From Ensifer sp. MPMI2T (lineage in GTDB: Bacteria; Pseudomonadota; Alphaproteobacteria; Rhizobiales; Rhizobiaceae), in the NCBI RefSeq assembly GCF_004827385.1, contig NZ_SRXN01000006.1:1-64000 (forward strand): a stretch of DNA of 64,000 nt. Reading direction: 5' to 3'. This document shows, piece by piece, positions 8,800 through 16,681 of this stretch (its first letter is position 1; the number at the start of each line of letters is the position of its first letter). A program made the translations under genes and the position numbers. The notes beneath the pieces are model-generated. The model did no database searches, was not told the origin of the DNA, and saw only the letters and a list, made by a program, of their open reading frames with translations.

Positions 8800-10089
8800 C
8801 TATTCCTCTTTGAGACCGTAAAGCTTGTGGCGGAAAGCGGCCTTGTCCTTGAGATACGTGCTGGTCAATGTCGCGACAACATATTCCCGGAACTTTTCGC
8901 TGTAGTGCTCGTAAGCGCCATAGAATCCCTGCTTGTCGAACACGAAGCGGGAGACGAAATCGCGGGGGACAAGCTCAGAGATCAGGCGGTTCACCAGCCA
9001 TTGATCGGGATGCATCGGTGCCGCGCGCACGAGCAGGAAGCGATGTTCCGGCGGGACCTCCGCCATGGTGATCGTGCCGTTTGCCGCAATCGTCCGGGCC
9101 ATTTCCTGAAGGAAGGGATAGGTTCCGTCGCGCGACACAAGCGCCGCGTTGCGGTGGATCCAGGTCTGCAGCCAGATCCGGTCGGCATTCATGAGATCGG
9201 CTGTCGGATCGGCAGCGTTGATCAGCCCGCGAATGATCATGTTCGCCCGGTGCTGGAACAGCCCCGATTCCTGCACCCAGGAGGCCTGCGGCAGTTGCAG
9301 CCGGTTGGTCCGGGCGAGAAACTCGTAGATGCGGGCGTGATCGTTGATCGCGATGTAGCTCACCTGCCATGGCCGCGACCGCCTGAAACCGGGCACCGAG
9401 GGATCGCAGATCACCGTCGTCGTCTTCTGGTCGAGGAAAACATAGACGCCGCCGAAGTGGTTGGCCCAGAAGGCCTCGTGACGGAAAACGAGTTCGTTTG
9501 GCACCAGCGCATTCTGCCGGATGTCGCCGGTCATTTTTGCCAGCTCCACCATCCGGTTCAGCATGGCGTCGTTGGCCCAGGCGGCCGGTACCTTCTTCAA
9601 CCGGTCGACAAGTTCCCTAAGCTCGGTTGCCTTGCCGAGCATGTCTTCGGCGGAAAGGACCCGGAAACGAACCTCGTTGATCGACAGGAGGTCGTCAATG
9701 TCCTCAACCACCGAAACCGAGTCCTCGATCTCGCCGTACAGGGCGTCCTTGATCGTCACTGCGTTGATCGCGCGGCTGTTGGCGTTGAAGAATTCATGCA
9801 TCAGCGCCGCGGTGTTGGAAAAACTCGTATGGACGACGGGAAGGTCCGCCTGAGCCGGCGTCAGAATGATGAATCGCCGATTGACCCGGTTCGGGTCGAG
9901 ATAATCGCGATCCCCGAGTTCGTCGGCAATTTCCGGCGAGAAACCGGTCATGTCGATGCTGAAGTGATCGAGCGCCATCGGCTTCAGGCCCAAGCCCTCC
10001 AGCGCCTTGTTGTAACGCGCGACGAGATGCGGCTCGGAAATGTCGAGCAGCCGACCGTAGATCAGCTCGGCTTCGAGGAGACGTTTCAT
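8800..10089 (-). CDS. Conserved protein of unknown function, DUF6638-like (AAA+ operon, gene 4)
   Basis: The 429-residue soluble protein begins MKRLLEAELIYGRLLDISEP and contains HFSIDMTGFSPEIADELGD, FIILTPAQADLPVVHTSFSN and HFGGVYVFLDQKTTTVICDP. I believe this is the family listed as DUF6638, but that is from memory and weak. No catalytic motif stands out. The gene lies 49 bases after the AAA+ gene and three bases before the DUF2333 gene, so it belongs to the same operon. A role as cofactor or substrate adaptor of the ATPase is a guess from context. Confidence 0.65.
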   Translation of the reverse strand: MKRLLEAELIYGRLLDISEPHLVARYNKALEGLGLKPMALDHFSIDMTGFSPEIADELGDRDYLDPNRVNRRFIILTPAQADLPVVHTSFSNTAALMHEFFNANSRAINAVTIKDALYGEIEDSVSVVEDIDDLLSINEVRFRVLSAEDMLGKATELRELVDRLKKVPAAWANDAMLNRMVELAKMTGDIRQNALVPNELVFRHEAFWANHFGGVYVFLDQKTTTVICDPSVPGFRRSRPWQVSYIAINDHARIYEFLARTNRLQLPQASWVQESGLFQHRANMIIRGLINAADPTADLMNADRIWLQTWIHRNAALVSRDGTYPFLQEMARTIAANGTITMAEVPPEHRFLLVRAAPMHPDQWLVNRLISELVPRDFVSRFVFDKQGFYGAYEHYSEKFREYVVATLTSTYLKDKAAFRHKLYGLKEE

Positions 10090-10138
10090 GCTGGGGTGCT
10101 CCTCGCCGTGGCAATTGAGCGCTCGGGATCCACTTCGC

Positions 10139-12055
10139 TCATGCCTGCCACCTGCCCTCCCTCTTCATCGCCTCGATTTCGCGGATCGCCTTTTCGCGCT
10201 GGCGTTCGCGGCGGATGATGTCGCCAACGGCGGCATCGTCCGACTTGTCGGTGTAGCGGAACTCGCTGTCGGCGTAGCGGTTGATTTCCTGCAGCACCAT
10301 CTCGATCGTGATCGGGCCGCGCAACTCCTCGATCATCGCCTTCTTCTCGTCGTAGGACTTGTGCATGAAGGCGGCCGCATCCTTGAACCAGTCATCGGGA
10401 AGCTCGACGTCCATCGCCCGCATCTTGATCGTATCGGTGATGTTCCTGATCGCCCGGCCGGTGAAGCGCGGCTCGGCCTCCTTGATCATGTGCAGATAGG
10501 CGCCGACATCGGCGAGCGTGGCAATCTTGCCCTTCTCCTTCTCATAGCGCTCCCAAACGGCGGCAAGCCCCTCCTCCTGCGGTCGTGAATGGGCCGCATA
10601 AGACTGCGACACCGCGCGCTTGATCTCCTGGCCGGCGTAAAGATCATGCTCACCAAGCGGGATCTTGTGGTTCTTACCGACAAGCAACGCGAAGATGTCG
10701 ATATAGTCGCCTTCCGTCTGCGGCCCGTCGACAAGCCAACGCGCGCCCGCGCGCTGACGCAGCGCGTCGTCGACGTTCTCCGGGTGGTTCGAGAACATGC
10801 CGAAGGTGCAGTTGCCGCGCACCACCGTGGAGGCACCGGCGAAGCTCTCCATCAGCACGGCCGTGACCTCATGCTGGCCGGCCGAAGCGCGGTCGTCGGA
10901 ACGCCTCGCCGCCACCTGATCGACATCGTCGATCGTACCGAAGCCGATCGCCCGAGGATTGATGACGTTGTTGACGAATTCCTTGCAGTTCTGGCCGGAC
11001 TTTCCCTGGTAGGAGGAAATCTGGTCGACGCCGAAGTTCTCGTAGTGGAAAGCATAGCCGGCGACGCCGCAGTAATCGTGGAGCATCCCGGCGAGCATCT
11101 GGATGAGAATGGTCTTGCCAGTGCCTGGCATGCCGTCGCCGATGAAGGTGAAGAGAAAGCCGCCAAGTTCGACAAACGGGTTCATCTGCCGGTCGAAGTC
11201 ATAGGCCATCAGCATCTTGGCAAGCTTCAACGCCTGATACTTCGCAATGTGGTTGCCGATGATTTCCTCGGGTTTCTTGAAGGTCATCACCAACGGCTTG
11301 CGCTTCTGTCCCGGCGCAATATCGAAACCGTTCAGGGTGAAGTCGTCCTGGTCGAGCCGGATATGGACGTTTTCGAAGCTCTGGAGGCCGGTGAACCGCG
11401 TCTTGCGGGCGATCAATCCTTCGATCGCGACACGTGAAAAGGCGCGCGTACGGGCCGGCAAGGAAAGATCGTCCGGCGCCCCGGCAATGCTGCGGTCGAG
11501 TGCCGCGACCGTGCTCTTCAGCGCATCCTGGGGCGTATCAAAGAGAAAATCCGGCTCCGCGGCATCATCAACCGGTTCGCCTTCGCTCTGCAAGGTCGCA
11601 CCCAAATAGGCCGCCAGCGTGAAGGCGGCGACATAGGCGGCGGCCGAAAGCAGTGCCTTGAATTGGCCCGCCTCCTCGCCGCCGAGCGGCGAAGCGGCGT
11701 TGCGCGCCTGCAATTGCTCGAGATTCGTCTGCCGCGCGAAGACATCGGCGACGGCAAGCGCCACCTGAATGCCGCGGCGCGTACGGTAGAGGACGGCATG
11801 CTGGGCCGGCGATAACAGCGGATCGGCGCCACGCACCGACTGGATCGTGCGCTGAAGCTCGACCTCGCGGGTGCGGCGCTGGCCGGCGGTCGAAACGGTC
11901 GAGACAAAGCGACGGCCGGTGCCCGCGAGCGGCGTCCCCGCTGATGCGTCGTCCCGTTCGAGGATGACCAGCTTGGTGACAAGGCTCTGGGCTATCGCCT
12001 GATGCTTGGCGATATCGTCCTCATGCAGCGTCGTCAGGCCGGTATTCAGCGTCAT
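10139..12055 (-). CDS. AAA+ family ATPase (AAA+ operon, gene 3)
   Basis: The 638-residue protein has an N-terminal region with a hydrophobic stretch near residues 133-156 (ALLSAAAYVAAFTLAAYLGA) and a C-terminal AAA+ module. Walker A is GDGMPGTGKT near residues 306-315. Walker B is IGFGTIDDVDQ near 370-380, with Asp-Asp in place of the usual Asp-Glu. A sensor 1-like FSNHPENVDDALRQRAGARW follows near 422-440. The ATG at 12055 is preferred because GAGG lies about eight bases upstream; a TTG at 12061 overlaps the stop of the previous gene. Family members remodel or unfold proteins; the substrate here is unknown. No protease domain is present, so degradation would need a partner. Confidence 0.85.
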   Translation of the reverse strand: MTLNTGLTTLHEDDIAKHQAIAQSLVTKLVILERDDASAGTPLAGTGRRFVSTVSTAGQRRTREVELQRTIQSVRGADPLLSPAQHAVLYRTRRGIQVALAVADVFARQTNLEQLQARNAASPLGGEEAGQFKALLSAAAYVAAFTLAAYLGATLQSEGEPVDDAAEPDFLFDTPQDALKSTVAALDRSIAGAPDDLSLPARTRAFSRVAIEGLIARKTRFTGLQSFENVHIRLDQDDFTLNGFDIAPGQKRKPLVMTFKKPEEIIGNHIAKYQALKLAKMLMAYDFDRQMNPFVELGGFLFTFIGDGMPGTGKTILIQMLAGMLHDYCGVAGYAFHYENFGVDQISSYQGKSGQNCKEFVNNVINPRAIGFGTIDDVDQVAARRSDDRASAGQHEVTAVLMESFAGASTVVRGNCTFGMFSNHPENVDDALRQRAGARWLVDGPQTEGDYIDIFALLVGKNHKIPLGEHDLYAGQEIKRAVSQSYAAHSRPQEEGLAAVWERYEKEKGKIATLADVGAYLHMIKEAEPRFTGRAIRNITDTIKMRAMDVELPDDWFKDAAAFMHKSYDEKKAMIEELRGPITIEMVLQEINRYADSEFRYTDKSDDAAVGDIIRRERQREKAIREIEAMKREGRWQA

Positions 12056-12057
12056 CG

Positions 12058-13206
12058 TCAAACCTCGCTCACGACTTGGTTGCCGGAAATCACGTGCACC
12101 TTGTAGTCTCCGAAGACCTCACCCGCCTCACCCTCGGCGTAGAGTGCCTGATAGGCGTCGTGCGGCACGAGCGCGTGCTTCTCGTAGGAGCTGACGCCCA
12201 TGCGGGCAGCCTCCAGGTTGTCTGTGTCTATGTGGAATTCCTCCTGCGCCGGCGTCGAGGACCAAAAGCCGCGCTCCGCAGGACGTTCGGCCTTGGAGAA
12301 GACTTCCTGCACCGTCCAGGTCAAAAGCCAGGCATTTTCCACCTTGCGCACCTTCGAGAGGATATCGTTGATCCTGTCGTTGTTCTCGGTGATCCCGGCC
12401 GAATAAAACGGACCGAGCACGATGCGCCGAAGCTGTTTCGGGTGCAACTCCGGGAAATCCTTGTCGAGATTGGTGGCGATCGTCACCGGCGTCAGGGAAT
12501 AGGCGCTGTTCTTCGAGGCGAAGTCATCGAAGCGGCTCGCAAGGTCAGGGTTGAGAAGGCCGCCGACCGGCAGCGGGATCTCGACGTCCGGATTGAGCTT
12601 GCCGTCATGGGTAACCAGCATCTCGACGATGTTTTCCGAAGAATCCTCGATTGTCACCATGTAGACCATGGGGAGCGTCTGGGTGCCATCGAAGGCACCC
12701 CAGGAGACGACGTAATAGGGCCGCATCGTCTTCGGGTTGACCGCGACCCGGATCGTTTCCGGCAGAATGAAGGGCGAGAAAATATCGCCCTTGCCGATCT
12801 GCTCGAGATAGAGCCTTTCCGCCATGCGGGCTTGCAACGCCTCGGGAAAGGCTTTCTGCCTGAGGATGAAATCGGCCATCTCTTCGCGGAGCGCATCGGC
12901 AGGCGGAATGCTTGCCAGGCGCTTTTCCGCACTCTGCCGGTCGTTTTCCAATTCGAGAACGTTCTGGAACACCGGAAAGCCGCTTTCGGCGCGCGAAATC
13001 CGAAACCGCTCGACGAAGCCGATGCGGTTTTCCCAGCAGGCGATCGAAGCCTTCAGACGGGCGAGATAGGGAACGATGATTTCCCCGACCACCGTATCCT
13101 TGTAGAGCGGAGAGTTGCGGTCGCCGAGAAACAGCTCGAGCCCCGCCAGCGCGGACCGGATGGAACCGAAATATTGCCGTACGGCTGCGGATGCGGCGGT
13201 ATTCAT
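12058..13206 (-). CDS. Conserved protein of unknown function (AAA+ operon, gene 2)
   Basis: I do not recognise this 382-residue protein. It begins MNTAASAAVRQYFGSIRSAL, has a helical N-terminal half (to about residue 150) and a beta-richer second half with YYVVSWGAFDGTQTLPMVYM and FHIDTDNLEAARMGVSSYEK. There is no signal peptide and no membrane segment. It sits between the TelA-like and AAA+ genes, two bases or fewer from the latter, so it is probably produced in step with the ATPase and may be a subunit or adaptor. That is inference from gene order. Confidence 0.6.
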   Translation of the reverse strand: MNTAASAAVRQYFGSIRSALAGLELFLGDRNSPLYKDTVVGEIIVPYLARLKASIACWENRIGFVERFRISRAESGFPVFQNVLELENDRQSAEKRLASIPPADALREEMADFILRQKAFPEALQARMAERLYLEQIGKGDIFSPFILPETIRVAVNPKTMRPYYVVSWGAFDGTQTLPMVYMVTIEDSSENIVEMLVTHDGKLNPDVEIPLPVGGLLNPDLASRFDDFASKNSAYSLTPVTIATNLDKDFPELHPKQLRRIVLGPFYSAGITENNDRINDILSKVRKVENAWLLTWTVQEVFSKAERPAERGFWSSTPAQEEFHIDTDNLEAARMGVSSYEKHALVPHDAYQALYAEGEAGEVFGDYKVHVISGNQVVSEV

Positions 13207-13267
13207 GCCTAGTCCCTCGGCAGGCGCCGAAAGGCGGTCGGAGCTCTGGTCATTGCCGCCTTGCCGA

Positions 13268-14356
13268 TCACTGCTTCACGTAGTTTGCCGCATTATGCTT
13301 GTCCATCACCGTTTGGAAGCGACGGGCGAAGGCGTCGTCGGCAAGCTTCTTGCGCCGCTGGATATCCTGCGTCGCGAGCATGTTCTTTTCATGCATTTCG
13401 AGCAGGTCGCCGATGTGACGCTGCGCAGCCGCGCCGATGCCTGCCATGGTCTCCTCGGCCGCAGTGTCGACCTGACTACCGAGCGTGTTGATCTTGTGGG
13501 CGACATCCTGCTGCGCCGCCGTCTTCAACGAATCCTCCAGCGACTTGTAGAGCACGATGCGCTGTTCGGTATCGATCGTCAGCTTGTTGATCAGCGTGTT
13601 CTGCGCCGCGATCTGATTGTTGAGCGAATCGACGAAGGTCTGGAACATCGATGTGTAGCGCTCGAGCGTCTGGCTCTCTGCGAGCAGTTCCTGCTCCTTC
13701 GCCTGCTTCTCGTTATATTCGGTCGCAAGCGTCGAGCGCTCGCCCTCCAGTTCCGTTCTCGTCTTCTGGTCGGTCGACGCAGCGATCCTGTTCTCGATGT
13801 CGAGCAACAGGGGATTTAGCTCCTCGATGCGCTTCTGCGTCTCCTCAAGCGACGCCATCGTCCCCTTGCGGCGATCGATCACCTTGATGAGGCTCTGCTC
13901 GGACGTCTTGTAGCGCTGGTCGAGGATAGCCCTCTGGTCCTTGAGGATGCCGACGATGGTGTCGGACTTGGCGAGAAGTTCCTGCAGGTTGCCGGCAAGA
14001 GACATGTTACGCACGCGATCGGTCCGCAGGCGCTGCATCTTCTGCTTGGAGAACATGCCGATGAATTTCTCGTAGCCGGTATAGCTCTTCATGCTTTCGA
14101 ATTCGGAGCCGAAGACGTTGGTCGCATCTTCAAGCCCGATGATCAGATCGGCGATGTTGGCTTCCATCACCTTCTGCTGCTTAATCACGTCCTGGATGCG
14201 GGCGTTCTCGATGTCGAAATTGACGTCGCCGAGTTTGGTGTCGGCCTTGGCGAACTGGTCGAGGACAACGCCAGATTGCTCAAGCTTGCCGCGCATCTCT
14301 TGGACGACATTCTTCGTCTTTTCGATTTCCGCGTCAAAATTCTGAAGAGTCGCCAT
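13268..14356 (-). CDS. TelA-like coiled-coil protein (AAA+ operon, gene 1)
   Basis: This 362-residue protein is almost entirely predicted helix with long heptad-like stretches (LEETQKRIEELNPLLLDIEN, LEGERSTLATEYNEKQAKEQ). The central part (YEKFIGMFSKQKMQRLRTDR and then SLAGNLQELLAKSDTIVGIL) resembles the TelA/toxic-anion-resistance family (PF05816) in layout, though similarity by eye is modest. TelA proteins are cytoplasmic and linked to tellurite and envelope stress. It is the first gene of the five-gene operon; the promoter should lie in 14357-14591, where I see no clear motif. Confidence 0.6.
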   Translation of the reverse strand: MATLQNFDAEIEKTKNVVQEMRGKLEQSGVVLDQFAKADTKLGDVNFDIENARIQDVIKQQKVMEANIADLIIGLEDATNVFGSEFESMKSYTGYEKFIGMFSKQKMQRLRTDRVRNMSLAGNLQELLAKSDTIVGILKDQRAILDQRYKTSEQSLIKVIDRRKGTMASLEETQKRIEELNPLLLDIENRIAASTDQKTRTELEGERSTLATEYNEKQAKEQELLAESQTLERYTSMFQTFVDSLNNQIAAQNTLINKLTIDTEQRIVLYKSLEDSLKTAAQQDVAHKINTLGSQVDTAAEETMAGIGAAAQRHIGDLLEMHEKNMLATQDIQRRKKLADDAFARRFQTVMDKHNAANYVKQ

Positions 14357-14591
14357 GCCTTCCCCCTTAATCCGGCCCCGCGATCGGGACAGTCACTCGC
14401 ATCGGCGTGCCGAATTTATTCAGCCTTCGATTGCAGTTATATAAAGGATGTTTGGTCGGTTAGGACAAGTATAGCACACAGGCTTTTTCACGCGGGTCGT
14501 CGAACGGGGGCGAGCAATCGCGGCGACCGTCTATGTGTGGCCGAAGTGTCTTTGAGACGGGCGATCATATCAGCAATTTCTGCAGGCTTCT

Positions 14592-15179
14592 TCAGCCGTC
14601 GCGCATCCGGTCTTCCCAGTGACGGCGGCAATAGGAAACGTATTTCTCATTGCCGCCGACATCCACCTGCGCGCCCTCGCGCACAAGGTTACCGGCGCCG
14701 TCGAGGCGCACGACCATCGTCGCCTTGCGCCCGCAATGGCAGATCGTCCTGACTTCGCGCAACTCGTCAGCGATCGCCAGCAGCGCCATGGAACCGGGAA
14801 AAAGCTTGCCCTGGAAGTCAGTTCTGAGGCCATAGGCCATCACCGGAATGCCGAGGCGGTCGGCAACGCGTGCAAGCTGCCAGACCTGGTCTTCGGCGAG
14901 GAATTGCGCCTCGTCTACGAAGACACAGGCGATCTCGCCCGACCCGTCTGCGTTTAGGCGTTCGACAAGAGCGTAGAGATCGTCATCGCCGCTGAACGGA
15001 ATCGCGTCCGATGCCAGCCCGATGCGCGACGAGATTCGGCCGGTTCCGGCGCGGTCGTCGAAGGCGGCGATCAGCATAACGACGCGCATGCCCCGCTCCT
15101 GGTAGTTATAGGAGGCCTGCAGCAACAGGGTGCTCTTGCCGGCATTCATCGTCGCATAGCTGAAATAGAGTTTGGCCAT
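14592..15179 (-). CDS. tdk: Thymidine kinase
   Basis: The 195-residue type II thymidine kinase phosphorylates thymidine to dTMP in nucleotide salvage. The P-loop is NAGKST at residues 12-17, the Walker B region is CVFVDEAQFL near 85-94, and GYDxR-type substrate residues are replaced by the usual MAYGLRTDFQGKLF. Two cysteine pairs, CHC and YCRRH, form the structural zinc site. The start at 15179 gives the canonical MAKLYFSYATMNAGKST; the frame is open 48 bases further. Confidence 0.95.
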   Translation of the reverse strand: MAKLYFSYATMNAGKSTLLLQASYNYQERGMRVVMLIAAFDDRAGTGRISSRIGLASDAIPFSGDDDLYALVERLNADGSGEIACVFVDEAQFLAEDQVWQLARVADRLGIPVMAYGLRTDFQGKLFPGSMALLAIADELREVRTICHCGRKATMVVRLDGAGNLVREGAQVDVGGNEKYVSYCRRHWEDRMRDG

Positions 15180-15199
15180 GTTTCCCGTCTCCGGACTCC

Positions 15200-15231
15200 T
15201 ACAGCGCCGTGCGCCTTTCGGACACATGCAG
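15200..15231 (+). repeat. Truncated RIME-type palindromic repeat
   Basis: TACAGCGCCGTGCGCCTTTCGGACACATGCAG matches the ends of the longer repeats at 26508-26609, 29096-29202 and 38171-38273, with the central part missing. Confidence 0.55.
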
Positions 15232-15439
15232 TAATCCGCTTCATGACGGGGCTGGCGGCCGATGGCCAGAGCGGGTCAGCATGACCCACAGATTTTCGCT
15301 TCCACGTGATCCCCCTAAAGCCAGGTCGCTGGCCGAATCACGACGACAACCCTTGCGCGTCGGCGCAAGCGCGTGACGCAAAATGGCTCCCTTTTCTTGG
15401 AGATTGCGACATCGGGCGTCGCTTTGTGCATCCCGTCAA

Positions 15440-15456
15440 TGTATTGACGCAATACA
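15440..15456. promoter_or_regulatory. Perfect palindrome upstream of choX, probable operator
   Basis: TGTATTG-ACG-CAATACA is a perfect 7+3+7 inverted repeat 84 bases before the choX start codon. The first TTGACG could also double as a -35 element. Such dyads are typical operators for dimeric regulators. choX is choline-inducible in S. meliloti, so a choline-responsive regulator is a candidate, but the protein is unknown. Confidence 0.5.
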
Positions 15457-15539
15457 CTTCCTTCGACATCAAGGCGCTTGAATTCACGCTCCATTGGTGT
15501 TTGGCTAAAACAATAAACAGAGGCAGGGGAACGACAACG

Positions 15540-16496
15540 ATGATAAGGATACGCTCTCTCAAACTCATGCTGGCTGGTGCCGTTTGCATGGCAGCCCTGA
15601 CCGCCGGAACCGCCGTCGCGGCCGAACCGGAAAGCTGTGGCACCGTCCGTTTCTCCGATGTCGGCTGGACGGACATTACGGCGACGACGGCAACGGCAAC
15701 GACGATTCTCAAGGGCCTCGGCTACCAGACGGACGTGAAGGTCCTGTCGGTTCCCGTCACCTATACCTCGCTGAAGAACAAGGACATCGACGTCTTCCTC
15801 GGCAACTGGATGCCGACGATGGAAGCCGACATCGCGCCCTATCGCGAGGACAAGTCCGTCGAAACCGTGCGCGAGAACCTCGAAGGTGCGAAGTACACGC
15901 TCGCGACCAACGCCAAGGGCGCGGAACTCGGCATCAAGGATTTCAAGGATATCGCCGCGCACAAGGATGAGTTGGACGGCAAGATCTACGGGATCGAGCC
16001 GGGCAATGACGGTAACCGTCTGATCATCGATATGGTCGACAAGGGGACTTTCGATCTCAAGGGTTTCGAGGTGGTCGAGTCCTCCGAGCAAGGCATGCTG
16101 GCGCAGGTCGCCCGCGCCGAGAAGGACGGCGAGCCGATCGTCTTCCTCGGGTGGGAGCCGCATCCGATGAACGCCAATTTCAAGCTCACCTATCTCTCGG
16201 GCGGCGATGACATCTTCGGTCCGAATTTCGGCGGCGCCACGGTGCTGACCAATGTGCGTGCCGGCTACACGACCGAATGCCCGAACGTCGGTGCCCTGCT
16301 GAAGAACCTGAAGTTCTCGCTCCAGATGGAGAACGAGATCATGGGCAAGATCCTGAACGACGGCGAGGAGCCGGAGGCCGCTGCGGCGGCATGGCTCAAG
16401 GCCAATCCGACGGCAATCGACGCCTGGCTTGCTGGTGTGACCACGAGGGATGGCGGCGACGGACTGGCTGCGGTGAAGGCCGCCCTCGGTCTCTGA
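15540..16496 (+). CDS. choX: Choline ABC transporter, periplasmic binding protein ChoX
   Basis: The 318-residue protein has a signal peptide cleaved near Ala27/Ala28 (GTAVAA-EPE). The residues known to form the choline aromatic cage in S. meliloti ChoX appear at exactly the same numbers: Trp43, Trp90, Tyr119 and Trp205, with Asn156. This fixes both identity and start. It captures choline (and acetylcholine) in the periplasm for ChoW and ChoV. The ATG is preceded by AGGCAGGGGA. A partial terminator and a RIME repeat separate it from choW, which should allow excess binding protein over permease. Confidence 0.96.
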   Translation: MIRIRSLKLMLAGAVCMAALTAGTAVAAEPESCGTVRFSDVGWTDITATTATATTILKGLGYQTDVKVLSVPVTYTSLKNKDIDVFLGNWMPTMEADIAPYREDKSVETVRENLEGAKYTLATNAKGAELGIKDFKDIAAHKDELDGKIYGIEPGNDGNRLIIDMVDKGTFDLKGFEVVESSEQGMLAQVARAEKDGEPIVFLGWEPHPMNANFKLTYLSGGDDIFGPNFGGATVLTNVRAGYTTECPNVGALLKNLKFSLQMENEIMGKILNDGEEPEAAAAAWLKANPTAIDAWLAGVTTRDGGDGLAAVKAALGL

Positions 16497-16508
16497 TCGA
16501 CCAGAGGG

Positions 16509-16602
16509 CCCGCGTGTCCTGCAGCACGCATAAAGGTCGCTGTGGCACTTTGAAGTGCTGCACGTTTTATCCTTCAATCGGTCCGGTTTGAGGAAACATG
16601 CA
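16509..16602 (+). repeat. RIME-type intergenic repeat (class B) between choX and choW
   Basis: The segment contains GTCGCTGTGGCACTTTGAAG and GAGGAAACATGCAG and aligns by eye with the repeats at 38171-38273 and 46365-46466. It lies within the choX-choW transcript. Confidence 0.7.
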
Positions 16603-16604
16603 GC

Positions 16605-16629
16605 GGGCGGGGTACCACCCCGCCCTTTT
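16605..16629 (+). terminator. Terminator-like hairpin between choX and choW
   Basis: GGGCGGGGT and ACCCCGCCC form a nine-base perfect stem with a three-base loop, followed by TTTTTC. It is a strong intrinsic terminator placed inside an ABC operon, so probably partial, lowering choWV expression relative to choX. Confidence 0.75.
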
Positions 16630-16681
16630 TCACCGCTTAGCGCGATCCGGTTTTTGACCCTGACAAGAGGGATCCAAGCTC

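Larger units (their letters stand above)
15180..15539. other. Intergenic region between tdk and choX
   Basis: This 360-base gap between divergent genes holds a truncated RIME-type repeat (about 15200-15231) next to the tdk start and a perfect palindrome at 15440-15456 on the choX side. The rest (15240-15430) shows no ORF or RNA gene that I can support. Confidence 0.5.

Noticed and set aside
8827-10218. Plus-strand ORF of 463 codons
   Set aside because: Antisense to gene 4 of the AAA+ operon and rich in Arg/His/Val typical of shadow frames.
12076-13212. Plus-strand ORF of 378 codons opposite the unrecognised operon gene
   Set aside because: The minus-strand frame fits the operon spacing with a coupled start, and the plus frame has no start signal.
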